64,000 nucleotides of DNA from Phaffia rhodozyma (Eukaryota > Basidiomycota > Tremellomycetes > Cystofilobasidiales > Mrakiaceae), in contig JACGZH010000002.1 of assembly GCA_014706385.1 (NCBI GenBank), positions 1,550,001 through 1,614,000 of the forward strand. Reading direction: 5' to 3'. Below, in pieces: positions 48,234-58,973 of this stretch. Both the position numbers and the translations under genes were made by a program. The stretch's first letter is position 1; every line of letters starts with the position of its first letter. Under the pieces are notes generated by a model. The model worked only from the letters and a program-made list of their open reading frames with translations. It was not told the DNA's origin and did not search any database.

Positions 48234-50547
48234 CTAATATGTACCGTAGGCCCGCGCTCGGTAAAGCAAAACCTTTCCTCTCTTGTTTCCAATTGCGAGA
48301 TACTCGCTCTTTTGACTCCAGCCCATAGCAGTGACCACGCCCAAGGGTGTTGAAGCCGTAGGCCAGTTCTGGAACGTTGTCATCGACCCGGTGTGGTACT
48401 GTTTGTTCGATACGCGAAGAAAGATGAATGTTGTATGAAAGGTCAGTTCATGTTGAAGAGTACAACGAGTTTAGTCAAAGAAAGACGAACCAGCTTGAGA
48501 GTATCCTTCTTCTCCTTGGAGGCAGCAGCAAGGATTTGACCGTCCGGGTTGAAGCATAATGACGAGATAGAGGTCGTGATGTTGTCGAACGTCCTAACCA
48601 ACTTCGGAGGAGCGGCCTCGGTTGTGTAGTCGTTCTCGTACAAATTGACGATTCCAGTGGATGATCTGATGGGTGAAAACAAACAACGTTCGATTGATTT
48701 AATTCTCGCGACGTTCATGGGAGATTACGCTCTGTGAATAAATACTTACCCAACAGCACACAGCCCGGCTCGCTCGTTTCCTTCCAGAATCCTAGCTCCA
48801 AATCCACCCCAGCCATCACCGCCGTTGGTACCTCTCCACCGGTTGATACATCTCCTTGCTCCGACGTCCCATACACAGACCTCTCCTCCGTTCGCGCCCA
48901 TAGTCCAGAGCTCCTTTCCGTCCTTGGCCCAGTGAAGTCCATCGATACCATCTCCCTTACCGCTGCCTCCCGGGTTCTTCAACATAGCAATCAAACCCTG
49001 AGGTCCTCCAGCTCCCCAAGAAACAAGGTAGACCGTTCCACCCGCACCAGCACAGGCGAGAATTTTTCCATCAGGCGAGAACGACACGGACGAGAGCGAT
49101 TTCGGGGCAGGTATGTTGGACGACGGCGGGAGCAATGGCAATCGAGCAGAAGTCGACGTGGCGAGGGAAAGCACATGAAGGAAAGGTCGTTTACCAGAAA
49201 GAAGAACTTGGGGTAGATGTGGGTGGAATTTGAGGTTGTCTATCGGCAAAGAAGGAATGTGAATCGTCGATAGCAAAGGGTTCGAAGGACCGTTGATCTG
49301 GGGATATCGTTCGAGGGTGTGATTGAGCATTCTATGGCATCATGAAGAATCTATAAACCCAACCTAGATAGAGATTACGTACATTGTAGATTCGTACCCG
49401 TCTATCACTTCCAGCAACTGTCAGGATATCTCGATCTCCAGTAGAAGGAGCCCAGCCAAGGCATCGGACCGGCCCTTCCTCTCCACCCTTGACGTCTTTG
49501 ATACGTTCGATATCAAGCTCTCCAGAAGGCAGGACAGATTGTCGGGCCCTGGATGAAGCGATGAACGGGGAGGAGGATGAAAGTAGTGACTGAAGCGGAT
49601 CCTGACCGGCGATACCTCTCGAAGTGGATGCGGTGGCCCACTGGGGACGAGGATTGAGTGATTCGAACCTGTTCATCGAAACAATCAGCTCAATACATAT
49701 ACGCAGGTATTCTGGATCCAATGAGAAAGAGAGGATTGTACATACTGGGTCTTTAACCTTCGCTCGTACTCCTTGCCACCAACTACATCCTCATCCGCGT
49801 CCTGCCTCAACTTCTTCAACTTGGCTTGACTCTTTAACGAGACTTTGATGTTTGCGTCATCTGGGTCCTGCCACGCTGCCTTCTTCGAATTAGACTTCTT
49901 GACTGATCTCGCGCTGCTTGACGAGGAAGATGAACTATCCGATTCAGACTCTGAATCGGAATCTGATTCAGAGCCAGACTCAGAATCGGGCTCTGAATCA
50001 GAGTCCGAGTTATCGCTCTCCATTATATCCTCCTCATCATCGTCAGAGAAGGGGGCATCTAGAGGATTGGTTTCCTCTTGGTCAACCTCACCGGTTTTTG
50101 AACGGCCAGGCGCGTCCATGAAGAAGAGCTTTCATAGTTTGAACAATCAAGGCACGTATGAAAAGTAGCGCCATACAGTCGAGAATCAACCATATCAATC
50201 TTCAAACACAAAATATACAGAGAACGGAAGGGGCATCATTTGTAGGGAAAGTAATTAGAACATACCTCAGAATCTGCCATCCCACCCATAACAGAATCCA
50301 CCACTGCATCATCCTGCTGTTTGTTCTTCTCGACGTTCAGCTCCAACAGGGTCTTGTCGACCCTGGGAGCTCTCTTCTTTCCAAACAAGTACGACTCAAG
50401 GTCCTTCTCTTCCTCTCCCTTGAGAGCTTCGTCCGTAGGAGCGAACGGAGTTGCACCCAAGGGCTCAGAGGCAGCGTTCGAGTTTGGATGGTCGTACGGT
50501 TTCGAGTCGTGCTTCTTGTTCGATCGTTTCTGTTTCCCAAAAGCCAT
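48234..50547 (-). CDS. UTP18: U3 snoRNA-associated protein 18, WD40 protein of the SSU processome
   Basis: Nucleolar WD40 protein of the UtpB subcomplex, needed for early cleavage of pre-18S rRNA; it also carries an AIM that recruits Mtr4/exosome in yeast. ATG 50547 gives MAFGKQKRSNKKHDSKPYDH. Then come KDLESYLFGKKRAPRVDKTL, an acidic Ser/Asp/Glu tract (SESGSESDSDSESESDSSSS), KVSLKSQAKLKKLRQDADED, FESLNPRPQWA, and the propeller: PVRCLGWAPSTGDRDILTVA with GSDRRVRIYN, IDNLKFHPHLPQVLLSGKRP, SVSFSPDGKILACAGAGGTV, MGANGGEVCVWDVGARRCIN, SSTGIVNLYE, SISSLCFNPDGQILAAASKE, and the last blade with FQNWPTASTPLGVVTAMGWS and SEYLAIGNKRGKVLLYRARA, ending YGTY at 48234. The SGIVN.Y and L.FNPDGQILA.AS words are diagnostic of Utp18. 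Confidence 0.93.
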
Positions 50548-51167
50548 GACCAAGCGATAAATACGGGGCAATCAACCAAGTTTGATGTACAGTGTGTGAA
50601 TGTTGGTCGTTGAGTCGTTGGTTTCTCAAATACCAAATATCCCAGATAGTTTGAATTTTTGATATTTTTGATATATTTACAAAATTCAAGTTTCACATAA
50701 GTATATGTAAATGAAGCATCGCTGTTATAGCCTAGGTCCAAAGAACCTGACCAGTGCCGCCCATCAACGATACACCTTCCGTCGGGACGATGTCGACCGC
50801 CCGAAGGATGGCTAAACCGATACTTCATGTGACAACTCACCATGAAACTCCGTCGGTAGAAACAATGTATATCAACGGCCAAGCCCTCAATTTTACAGTT
50901 CCCGGAGACAAGATCTATTTGATTGAAACCCGGTTACCGGAGTCAGCGTGTTCAGCAGGCGATCATATCAAGTCGGACAATGATGAGGAGAAAGACATCA
51001 GGTGGGGCTGGGTATCGGGGCTGGTTTTTTGCTGGATCATCTGGGGCTGGCTCATCTGGGGTTGATCACTCTTTCTTTTTATAAACAAGTCATTTTGAGC
51101 GACCTTCATACGGTACGGTTTGGTATGTGCAAATCTTCCTCGTTCCAGCACGGCATTGTATAATCCA
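50548..51167. other. UTP18 upstream region with one weak open frame
   Basis: A plus-strand frame from ATG 50790 to 51065 would encode about 91 residues (MSTARRMAKPILHVTTHHET ...) ending in a Trp-rich hydrophobic stretch (WVSGLVFCWIIWGWLIWG), which looks like a tail anchor but comes from GGGGCTGG repeats. There is no family match, and I do not count it as a gene. The rest should be the UTP18 promoter. Confidence 0.3.
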
Positions 51168-51627
51168 CTAATCCTCATTCTCATGTTCTCCTCCTCGTAT
51201 CAGAACTAAGTGACCGACTCATCAAATACCCAAATCAATCCTCTTAGGGTCAGGCACAAAGATCGAAAAATGAAGCTCTCCCGGCCTGCTAAATCCTCTG
51301 CTCACCTACGCCGTGATTTAGCGCATCTCTCAAGCCACTCGGAGTTTCGCCCTTCTGCCTGCCTTCCATGATGATATAGGTCTCGGATATCAGAGGTCAT
51401 AGAGACGAAAGTTTTCAAACTCGAGCGCGGTCCTACGAGCCCGATCAACTCACGCGTTCCAGACTCTGAATTCCGTGTCCGTCGAGTAAACTCCCAAGCT
51501 TCGCTCTACGCATCTTGAAAACCGAAGCCTCTTGCCTATTCCCTTGTTTCCTAGTCTTGAGGCAACATACATGCTGAGCATCTGTGTCGGGGTCGAGCTT
51601 GAAAATTTGTGTCCTGGACCGCTTCAT
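51168..51627 (-). CDS. Hypothetical small protein, unrecognised
   Basis: I do not recognise the family. Read on the minus strand, an exon from ATG 51627 gives MKRSRTQIFKLDPDTDAQ and later ASVFKMRRAKLGSLLDGHGI, QSLER. After a GTGAGT donor and an acceptor at ATATCCGAG it continues TYIIMEGRQKGETPSGLRDA, LNHG, and after a third junction VVLIRGGEHENED with TAG at 51168. The frame stays open and protein-like across both joins, which supports a real gene of about 110 residues. The C-terminal words VVLIRGG loosely recall the Sm2 motif of Sm/LSm proteins (IRG.N), but the Sm1 motif is not evident, so I make no call. An earlier exon is possible, since the frame upstream of the ATG also reads SISQYEDLKRM. 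It lies between UTP18 and PMP3. Confidence 0.4.
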
Positions 51628-51978
51628 TCTCTTTAGGTCTTCATATTGCGATATAGATCGACCAAGTCTAATCCCGCGTCATTCAAACTCCCTCTTGTTT
51701 GATCACAGCTACGTGTATTTACATCTATATATGCTGGTCTTCCTCGTCGATTTTCTCTCATTTCGATTCCAAGATCAGGTCGTATGCCAGAAACTTTTCA
51801 TTATTAATTACAGCAGTCATAATATCAAAAAAACGGCATATGCTAAGAACGTAACGAGATACAGTATATGACTCAGAAGAAAGTGTCTGAATTATGAATG
51901 ACCGGGCCAAACAGAGAACGAACGACGGTCTATTTTACAGCATATAGCCGTGACTATCGTTGGCTCAATGTTTCAAGC
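51628..51978. other. Short intergenic stretch
   Basis: No gene is seen. It probably holds the promoter of the hypothetical gene and the PMP3 3' UTR, both on the minus strand. The sequence is AT-rich around 51800-51860. Confidence 0.35.
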
Positions 51979-52635
51979 TCAATATTTCAAGATGATGTAC
52001 AGAGCATGGATGATTCCTGATGGATGGAAGACGAAACCCCATGAATTTTCATATCAGCAGGAGACCATCGTCATGAACCCTCAGATCAAACAAGAAATGA
52101 CGAACCAGGAATGTAACTTTGAGGTACGAAAGCCGTCAAAGGAAGTGAATGAGTAAGAAACGTACTCAAACCAAATCTAGAAATAGAAACATCACAGAAC
52201 TTACCCAAGAATGGTCAGCAGGACGTTGATCCAGAAATCAGCGTTCTTACAGAGTCAATATAAAAAAAATTGAATCAGTCAGGCTGTGTGTGGTGAGGAA
52301 TGAGGATGCCTTCCCGGATATCTTAGGTGATGACTCACGCAGCCTAAAACGCAGGTGAGCACAAAGCGATGTGGAAGGGTCAATACCGATTTCTCAACTA
52401 GGAGGATCTAAATACTCTCTGTATGGAACAATCTCAAAAACATGCGTACCTCGCTCAAGGAAGACTCCAACGGGAGGAAGGAGGATCGCAAAGATGATCT
52501 TGATAATATCGGATCCGGTGAAAGCCACTAAATAGCGGTACACGACGGAAGAACAGCAGTAAGAACGACAGCCTTCTAGCAAACAATCACACGAGAGTAA
52601 TTCCCAACTGAAATGAGTGCGGCAAGAGACTGACT
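51979..52635 (-). CDS. PMP3: Plasma membrane proteolipid Pmp3 (UPF0057)
   Basis: A 57-residue, two-helix hydrophobic protein of the Pmp3/RCI2 family, which affects membrane potential and salt tolerance. Exons on the minus strand: 52450-52527 (AFTGSDIIKIIFAILLPPVG, VFLER), 52339-52343 (5 nt, completes G and C of ERGC), 52205-52245 (NADFWINVLLTIL), 52106-52116 (11 nt, completes the G and gives Y-I-P) and 51979-52016 (GIIHALYIILKY, TGA). All phases fit, and the pieces plus one A total 174 nt, exactly 57 codons and a stop. The second exon in coding order starts TGGCT after an acceptor, so the A of the ATG must come from an upstream exon. Candidate donors are A|GTCAGT (A at 52635) and A|GTTGGG (A at 52609), so the start coordinate is uncertain. 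The family assignment is very firm. Confidence 0.88.
52106..52116 (-). other. PMP3: 11-nt micro-exon of PMP3
   Basis: On the minus strand TTACATTCCTG lies between CAAAG and GTTCGTC. It joins ...CTT GG| to |GA ATC to give L-G-Y-I-P-G-I, the invariant turn of Pmp3 proteins. Without it the protein would be frameshifted. Confidence 0.82.
52339..52343 (-). other. PMP3: 5-nt micro-exon of PMP3
   Basis: On the minus strand GCTGC lies between GTTTTAG and GTGAGTC. It joins CGA G| to |AAC GCT to give R-G-C-N-A, the conserved RGC motif between the two helices. Flanking introns are 106 and 93 nt. Skipping it shifts the frame. Confidence 0.82.
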
Positions 52636-52974
52636 GATAGAAGATGTATTTTGAAGAGTGGATTGGTTGATAAGGAAGGCTCGGATGGCAAGATTAGATG
52701 TTCAAGTGGATGGTGGTTGGAGGGAATTAGAGAAGGCTGGCTGGTTCACAAGACGTTGACTTATGTCGCAACGACGGTGACATCATGGATAGATGGCGCA
52801 GTATTTTGTCGTCTATACACCCTCGCTTACGGATCTTCACTCATCTAGAAGGCTTGTTCATACAAACTTCAGTAGTTGTATCGTTCTCGTCCATGTCTAT
52901 ATGACTGTTATCATTATGGTGTATAATTAATGGCTGTCATGAAGTCTGTCTGGACGTGTTCATTCATTTATTGT
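52636..52974. other. Intergenic: PMP3 promoter / TTC27 3' end
   Basis: No gene is seen in 340 bp between two minus-strand genes. The PMP3 transcription start should lie here or just to its left. Confidence 0.35.
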
Positions 52975-55900
52975 TCACGCGTTTTTCAGATCCTCCAGAG
53001 TTTCTTTGAGATTGTCCCATTCTGGTTGATCTTCGAACGAATCCTTGGTTCGACCTGAGGAAAGCATGGTTCCAGAAAAGAAACAACCATGGCCAAGATA
53101 GAATGAGAGGAGAAAACCAGTTTCAGTCAGTCATCTTGTGAGACGAGAGCATCGACAAATAAAAACATACCCATGAACGTTCGGACTAGACTCCTTCCCT
53201 GGAACTTCCAATCCTTCCACTTCAACTTGGCTCCTTCCTCATCGCTCTTCAAGACAGCTTTCTCTTCCTCCTCTAGGGCTCTCGGTCCAAATGCGATAAG
53301 AGTTTCGATGATATCCTGAGTATCCTGAACAGCCTCTTTCCATCTCGCCAAGTCTCTCTCAACTGTGTCGTCTGAGCTGACTTTAGCCCGGTACGCTTTC
53401 AGGTGCGCATCGAGGGTATCACCCATTCGACCCTGCCAGAGTAGCAATTTTGCATGAGCCTGGAAGATTCGAGGCGATGTAGTGATTCGAGCCAGGATGA
53501 CATCTTCAAGCACCCTGGACAAGAACGGAAGAAGACCACGACCAGAATTTGACGTATGCGCCCGCTCTGCTCCGGACGAAGCCTCCTCGATAGCCTCGGC
53601 CGAGCCGGGAGCTGCATCCCGAGTGACAGAGGCGACAAGTCGATCGAGAACCTCGAGATCGATACACTCCTCACCGACCTTGTCGGCTCTTTCTTCAACT
53701 ACACGGGTTAAAGCTCGACACGCCTCGGTGTTCTCTCCTAGATCGACACAAACGAGGAGATAATTCGACCACATCCTCCAGTTCCGATGAGCATGCCTCA
53801 AACCCAGACCCAAGGCACGATGGGCGAGGATCTTGTTGGCATGCGGAATTCGATCTGGCTGTGTGTTCTGTTTGATAGACCTTGCCTTGGTTAGTTGAAT
53901 CATAGAGCTCAACATACATGGAGACATCACTCACAAGGTCCTTGGCAGTCTCAGACACTTCATCAACATCTTCATTATCCAGGCCATCATCCAGGTCCTC
54001 CCCTGCAGCGACCTTCTTGAGACCGTCCTAACAAAAAAAAAGGGTGAAAAGAGCAAACCAAGATTTGAATATGGATCTAATTGACAGATTAGAATATGGT
54101 ATTGCATGTGCCACTTACAAGACCACCGATGTCACCCATTCGGAGATAACAACTTGCCAGGTTGGCCCAGCCTTCGGCATCTTCTTCTTCGATAGAGACA
54201 ACCCTTCGGAATGCGTTGACTGCGTCTTTCCAGTTTTCCTCCTTAACGTAAGCACATCCGAGAACAAACCAAGACCGAGAGTACAGCGGATTGATAGCCA
54301 GGGCGGCTTCAAAAAAGGGGATGGCATCCTTAGGCTTGTCGAGGGTGTAATGTATAGCGGCAATCGATCGGGCGGCTCGAGAAGAAGTGTGGTTAGATTC
54401 TGAGTGCAATTAGACCAAATAGTTATTGAGAAGAGAGGGCAACAAAATGTATTTTAATACCGGTTGAAGGGAAAGAAACCATCTCGCGAGCATATGACAT
54501 AGAAAACGAAGGACGTACCCTCCCAGGCCTGAGTGTATCTTTCCAGCTTGCCCTCCTGTTCAAGATCAGCCAGCATACATAACAAGGTAGCTCGTCGGGC
54601 TACCGACATCCGGATTTGATGTCGTTGCGACGGCGCGGCCGAACCGGTTCGACTCAGCGCGGTCACTCGGGCTTGTTCGACTAAGGATCCCGAGAGGAGA
54701 TCATTGACGATGGCAAGCGCCTTTTCTTGTTGCTCCAGGTGCTACCAAATTCAAATAGAGCGAAGTATGACATGAGTATCGTCCTGACAAACCCAAAACA
54801 ATGTGAAAGTAGAAAGGAAAGAATTCACTCACGTTGTAACAGGCCACAACTTTCTCCCACATTTCTAATCGCTCATAGATCTCAAGAGCACTTCGGAAGA
54901 CACCGAGACTGACTAACCTTTCGGCGAGTTCACCTTCCATGTCCCACTTGGATGGCAAGACAAGGACCCAAAAGAACCTAAGCCTTTCCTTGGCTGGAGC
55001 AATTCCTTTGGCCTTTCCATCATCATTCAATGGAATCTGGTCGACGAGAGCCTGTAACTGCAAAACTGAACGCTCTACCGTCCTCGTCCTACCTGCCTCG
55101 GCTCTGGACCTCAGAAGAAGCGCGGTAGTATGAACGGACCAATTCTGAGGAGAAGAAAGCACGACCGCAGTGAAAGGAGTAAGCTGAGAAGTCGTCAACT
55201 GCGATTCCGGCTGCTGGGACTGAATCAACGGAAGCGAAAGAAGATGCGACTGATCCAACGGATGAAGCACAGGTGGGTTGGAGGGATCGATTGAAGAAAG
55301 AGAAGCAGTCGATCCAGAAGAAGCCGTCGTAGGAGTGAACTCAGTCTTCTCCAATAGAGTGTCATCGTTCAAGAGCAAGGTCTCGGGAATCAGAGAGTTT
55401 TTCGTCGATGTATCCTTTTGATCTGATTCCTCAGTAGAGTCCTGGATGGAAGCTTCGTTGACGACACCCTCTGTGGGAACGACGCCGGCCCTGTCATAGA
55501 TACCAACTTCGTTATCCCCCTCCAAAGGAACCCATTCTTTTCTCTGTCGGCCACGAGCGAGGACGACGAGCTGACCAATCTCCCTCTCCTGCCACTTAGT
55601 TCGCTTACCAAGCGCACCGGTAAGCTCCCATTCAAGACGTGCCTCGTCTTTGGCCGCCTTGATAAACAAGTTGGACGCCTCCTTCTCCGACCCGAGAAGA
55701 AGGTGGTGAACGAGACCGATCTCTAGCGTTAGTGCTGCTCGAAGATCTTGAATGAGTGAGACCGGAGGAGAGGAAAGAGGAAGAAGCTCGGAGGAAGGTG
55801 AGAGAAGGCTGCTCGCTCCTGGCAGAACAGAATCAGGAAGAGGAAGAGGACCGTTGAGCATTAGAGTTTGATGATGCGCTCTAGTAGCCCGGAGCAACCA

Positions 55901-56473
55901 CCAAGGGCCACTCTTGACATGCTTCCAACCGTTCGGAGGGGAGAGAAGCCTCGAAGCAAGAACAAGGAAAGCCGGGTTCTGAGCTAGGTGGTACGCAGGT
56001 TCACCAAGGTATGACAACGAAGAGATCGCAGCCTGATCAACGTTCTGAGCGCTTCCCTCCGACTCTGGAAACGTGGAGGACGGCAACAAGTCGAGAATTC
56101 GGAATGAGAGCAGAGGCCCAGTATAGTTCGTTTGTATGAAGGATTGAAGGAAGGACACCCCAACGGAGAGGATAACTAGCTCCCATTCGGCCTCGGACAA
56201 ACTTTCCGGAGGAGATTGAGACCAGGGAGAAACAAGTCGGGAAGGAATATCATATGTGGCCTCGAATGAGGCCGAGTCGGACTCTGAAGAGAATGTCTTG
56301 AAGGGAGTAAAGCTAAGGACCTTGGAAGCCAGAGGAGAGGAAAGAACTTGTTGATAAGCTGCCTCGGTAGTCTGTTTGACCAAATCTAGAGCAGAAGAGG
56401 AAGAGGACGAGCTGAGCGACCAATTAGCCGACAGGAGCGAGCGCTCTGCCTCTAGAAGTGTCTGAGAGTCCAT
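52975..56473 (-). CDS. TPR protein of the TTC27/Emw1 family
   Basis: ATG 56473 gives MDSQTLLEAERSLLSANWSL, and a first exon of about 570 residues follows with the family-typical helical N-terminus: LVILSVGVSFLQSFIQTNYT, LSYLGEPAYHLAQNPAFLVL, PWWLLRATRAHHQTLMLNG, LTLEIGLVHHLLLGSEKEAS, TALLLRSRAEAGRTRTVERS and LVSLGVFRSALEIYERLEMW with EKVVACY. TPR exons follow: SIAAIHYTLDKPKDAIPFFE, SRSWFVLGCAYVKEENWKDA, EDAEGWANLASCYLRMGDIG, NWRMWSNYLLVCVDLGENTE. The C-terminus is RTFMG then an exon with WDNLKETLEDLKNA and TGA at 52975. Total is about 960-1000 residues. The TTC27 orthologue in yeast (Emw1/YNL313c) is essential and linked to cell-wall integrity, but its biochemistry is poorly known. The order of N-terminal blocks is what distinguishes it from other TPR proteins. 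Confidence 0.82.
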
Positions 56474-57097
56474 GTAGGGATAACAAGAGCCGGAGGTGAG
56501 GGAACAGATAGTCCTTTACCAGAGTAGAAAGAAGTGCCAAAGGACTAATGTATATTTCAGGGAAAAAAAACCATTTAGCGAACCTGACTAAGCAAGAAAA
56601 AACCGTTTTGGATGACAAACAAGCCGTTCTTTGTTCTGTTTCGTTCTTTCTACAGTCCACTCCTTGATGAGAGGTTCTCTTACAAATCACTTTGAATGTT
56701 GAGCGCCTCCTAGACGATCTCATATGTGCGAATCATCGCGTAGACCAGAGTGGATGAGCGTCCAATCAGTCCGTTTGAGTATGATTAACGAGCCATTCAA
56801 TTTATTCGCCGGTTCGGACGTGGCCGTTCGTTCCCTCCCCTTGCAACTGGCCTCTGCTTCTTTGTCGTGTTTGAAACAGTAATGTTCACGACACATGTTT
56901 CTTTCCCCAGATGGTTCTTTACCTATTATTCTTGTTCCATGCTCATTGTCATCATTGATCACGTTGAACAAAGCCACCTGTACTCATCATATTTTGACCA
57001 TCCAAAAATCGTTTTATCTTTCCTATGATATTAATAAAAAGCTTGAACCAAGATTATCAAGATTTAGAATGGAAAACGAAGCTCAGTTTGGCCATGT
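56474..57097. other. Intergenic: TTC27 promoter / GET4 3' end
   Basis: No gene is seen in about 620 bp. Weak open frames on both strands overlap each other and show no similarity to known families. Confidence 0.4.
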
Positions 57098-58595
57098 CTA
57101 CATTCCTCCACCAAACAGACTGCTCATCAGGTCCGCCATCATGTTATTCCCACCAGCTCCTCGTGGTGCAGGAATTTTGAACGTGTTTGTCGAGATATAT
57201 TGGACAGCCTAGCCGAAGAAGAAGCGACAAGCTGATGTCAGCTAGTTGCTCGGTGAAGATCTTTCATGTCTTCTTGAAAATGAAAAGAAAGATACCAACC
57301 TCCTTGATGTGTTCATCTCGTAACCAAGGCTTACCCCAGCTTCGGTACTTGCTTCCAAGCTCAGTCCAGCTGACTTTGGCCGTCTCACTTCCGCTCCTCT
57401 GGACGCTCCGGATCAAAAGCTGAAGGTAGTTTGCGACAGGTAACGTCGTGTACAAGATTTCATCGGCGTTGTCGGCGGAGGGGAATGGGATTCGTTCTAT
57501 CAAAAACGATGGGTTGCTAGAAAGTAGATGGGAGAGGAAAGTATCGAGCGTGGAGCGCGCAGGAAGGATTGATGGAGGCGAGAGGAGTAAGTGAGGAAGG
57601 ACTAGTCGGAGCAGGTAAGGAGAGGGATCCACTGCTCCTTCTTGACACCTGTAGGGATGTTTGAGATATAGCGATAGATAGAGAAGATTACAATCATTTG
57701 AACGCTATGCTTGAATGGAGACCTGAAGGTAGAGAAACGAACCATTCGAAACCCATGGCTCCGAGGATCTTGCCCGAATCTCTGGTTCCACTCGAGATCA
57801 AGTGAGGCTCGGCCTTGACAAAATCTTTTTCCTTGTAATATAACTCTCCAATGTACTGAAGTAGTAGAGGATCTCCTGCAGGAGATAGATTCGGGGCCTT
57901 AGTCGATAGGCTACCAAGCACGATTGACAATCGAGAAGAGAGAGCAGAACGCGTCCAGTCAGCAACTGCAGATCATTATTAAGTGACAGTGAAATTCACC
58001 CACTTTATCGAAGCGTCCACAACGGTCTTCCTCCAGTTGGCTGTCGATGGGCAAAGCGCGATGAGGTTGGTGACTCGGCCTGCTCGGTAGCCGCCAGAGA
58101 GAATGTCATATAGAGAATCGAAGCCGGCAGTGTGAGCTAGGAAACGTTTTTCGGGGACACCGCTATCTCAAGCTTCAAGACTAACCTCGAACAACGTCAC
58201 CAAACAATTCGTTTTTGCTCTCGGTAGTATTGATCATGAACACTGCCAGATCAACTCCACTCCCGACCTCGCCTTTCTTGAGCAGAGCCTTGGAGATCTC
58301 GAACAGGACCTCTGTTGCAGCGTCCACATGGCCATGTGCGGAAAGTCGGGCAGCAGTCGTCCTGGTCTTCTGGTGTGCAGAGTCTTTGAGAACACAAGTT
58401 TGATATTTCCAAACAGACCAGATCAGATAATCCAGTGAATCGATGCTACCGTTCTGAAGCAAGCAGACACACAGGCACATGAGGAGCTTCATGAGGGAAA
58501 GAACAAAGTGAACACGTACAAGCATTTGTCTGGACGAGTGACTGAAGAGATGGCAGAATCTCCGCCGGATTAGTCGGCTGGTTACGGGGAGGCAT
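57098..58595 (-). CDS. GET4: Get4-like subunit of the tail-anchored protein sorting complex
   Basis: Alpha-helical repeat protein that with Get5 bridges Sgt2 to the Get3 ATPase, handing tail-anchored proteins to the ER route. ATG 58595 gives MPPRNQPTNPAEILPSLQSL, VQTNA, spliced to YSAHQKTRTTAARLSAHGHV and DAATEVLFEISKALLKKGEV, GSGVDL. Then YDILSGGYRAGRVTNLIALC, GELYYKEKDFVKAEPHLISS and GTRDSGKILGAMGFEW, the signature region (…AE.HLL.GT..S), YLLRLVLPHLL, LPVANYLQLLIRSVQ and WLRDEHIKE. The last exon reads AVQYISTNTFKIPAPRGAGG with NNMMADLMSSLFGGGM, the short Gly/Met-rich end typical of fungal and animal Get4. It has five or six exons. The exon 1 to 2 join (58520 to about 58382) is supported by the restored Y.AHQ motif. 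Confidence 0.87.
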
Positions 58596-58973
58596 TCTCG
58601 TGGATACTGTCTTATCGATGCTGGACAGAGAGTGCGTGTGTATCGTCGGATAGATCGATGCTGATGGAATGGGCGATGCCAACGAGAGAGAGAGATGAAG
58701 AACTCGGAAAGTCAACCTTTCGTTGGTTACGACGGATGTAACCTTTGTTTGCACCTTCTTTCCGTCCGCTCCTAGTGTATACTCAATGGATTCTGATGGA
58801 TGAGATTGTGCTGTTCTGATGCTTGAACGGATTTGTCTCTTGCTTGACCTTTCTTGCACAGGTTGTCTTGCAACAGTGATTACTCTTTGTCTATAAAGTT
58901 GTCTTGGGCTGATCAATGGATCGTCTGATCAAGTTCGTCATGGTTCATTGAGACTCCCCTCTTTTCCTTCTTT
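58596..58973. other. Intergenic: GET4 promoter / NCBP3-like 3' end
   Basis: These 378 bp lie between two minus-strand genes. A minus-strand frame is open through much of it, joining into GET4 exon 1, but it has no features of its own. I see no further gene. Confidence 0.35.

Noticed and set aside
49845..50168. Plus-strand acidic frame opposite UTP18
   Set aside because: It is the antisense of the Ser/Asp/Glu repeat of UTP18. The TCN/GAN repeat reads as acidic-Ser on both strands.
50790..51065. Plus-strand 91-residue frame with a Trp-rich hydrophobic end
   Set aside because: The hydrophobic end is a by-product of GGGGCTGG repeats; no similarity, and it lies in the UTP18 promoter.
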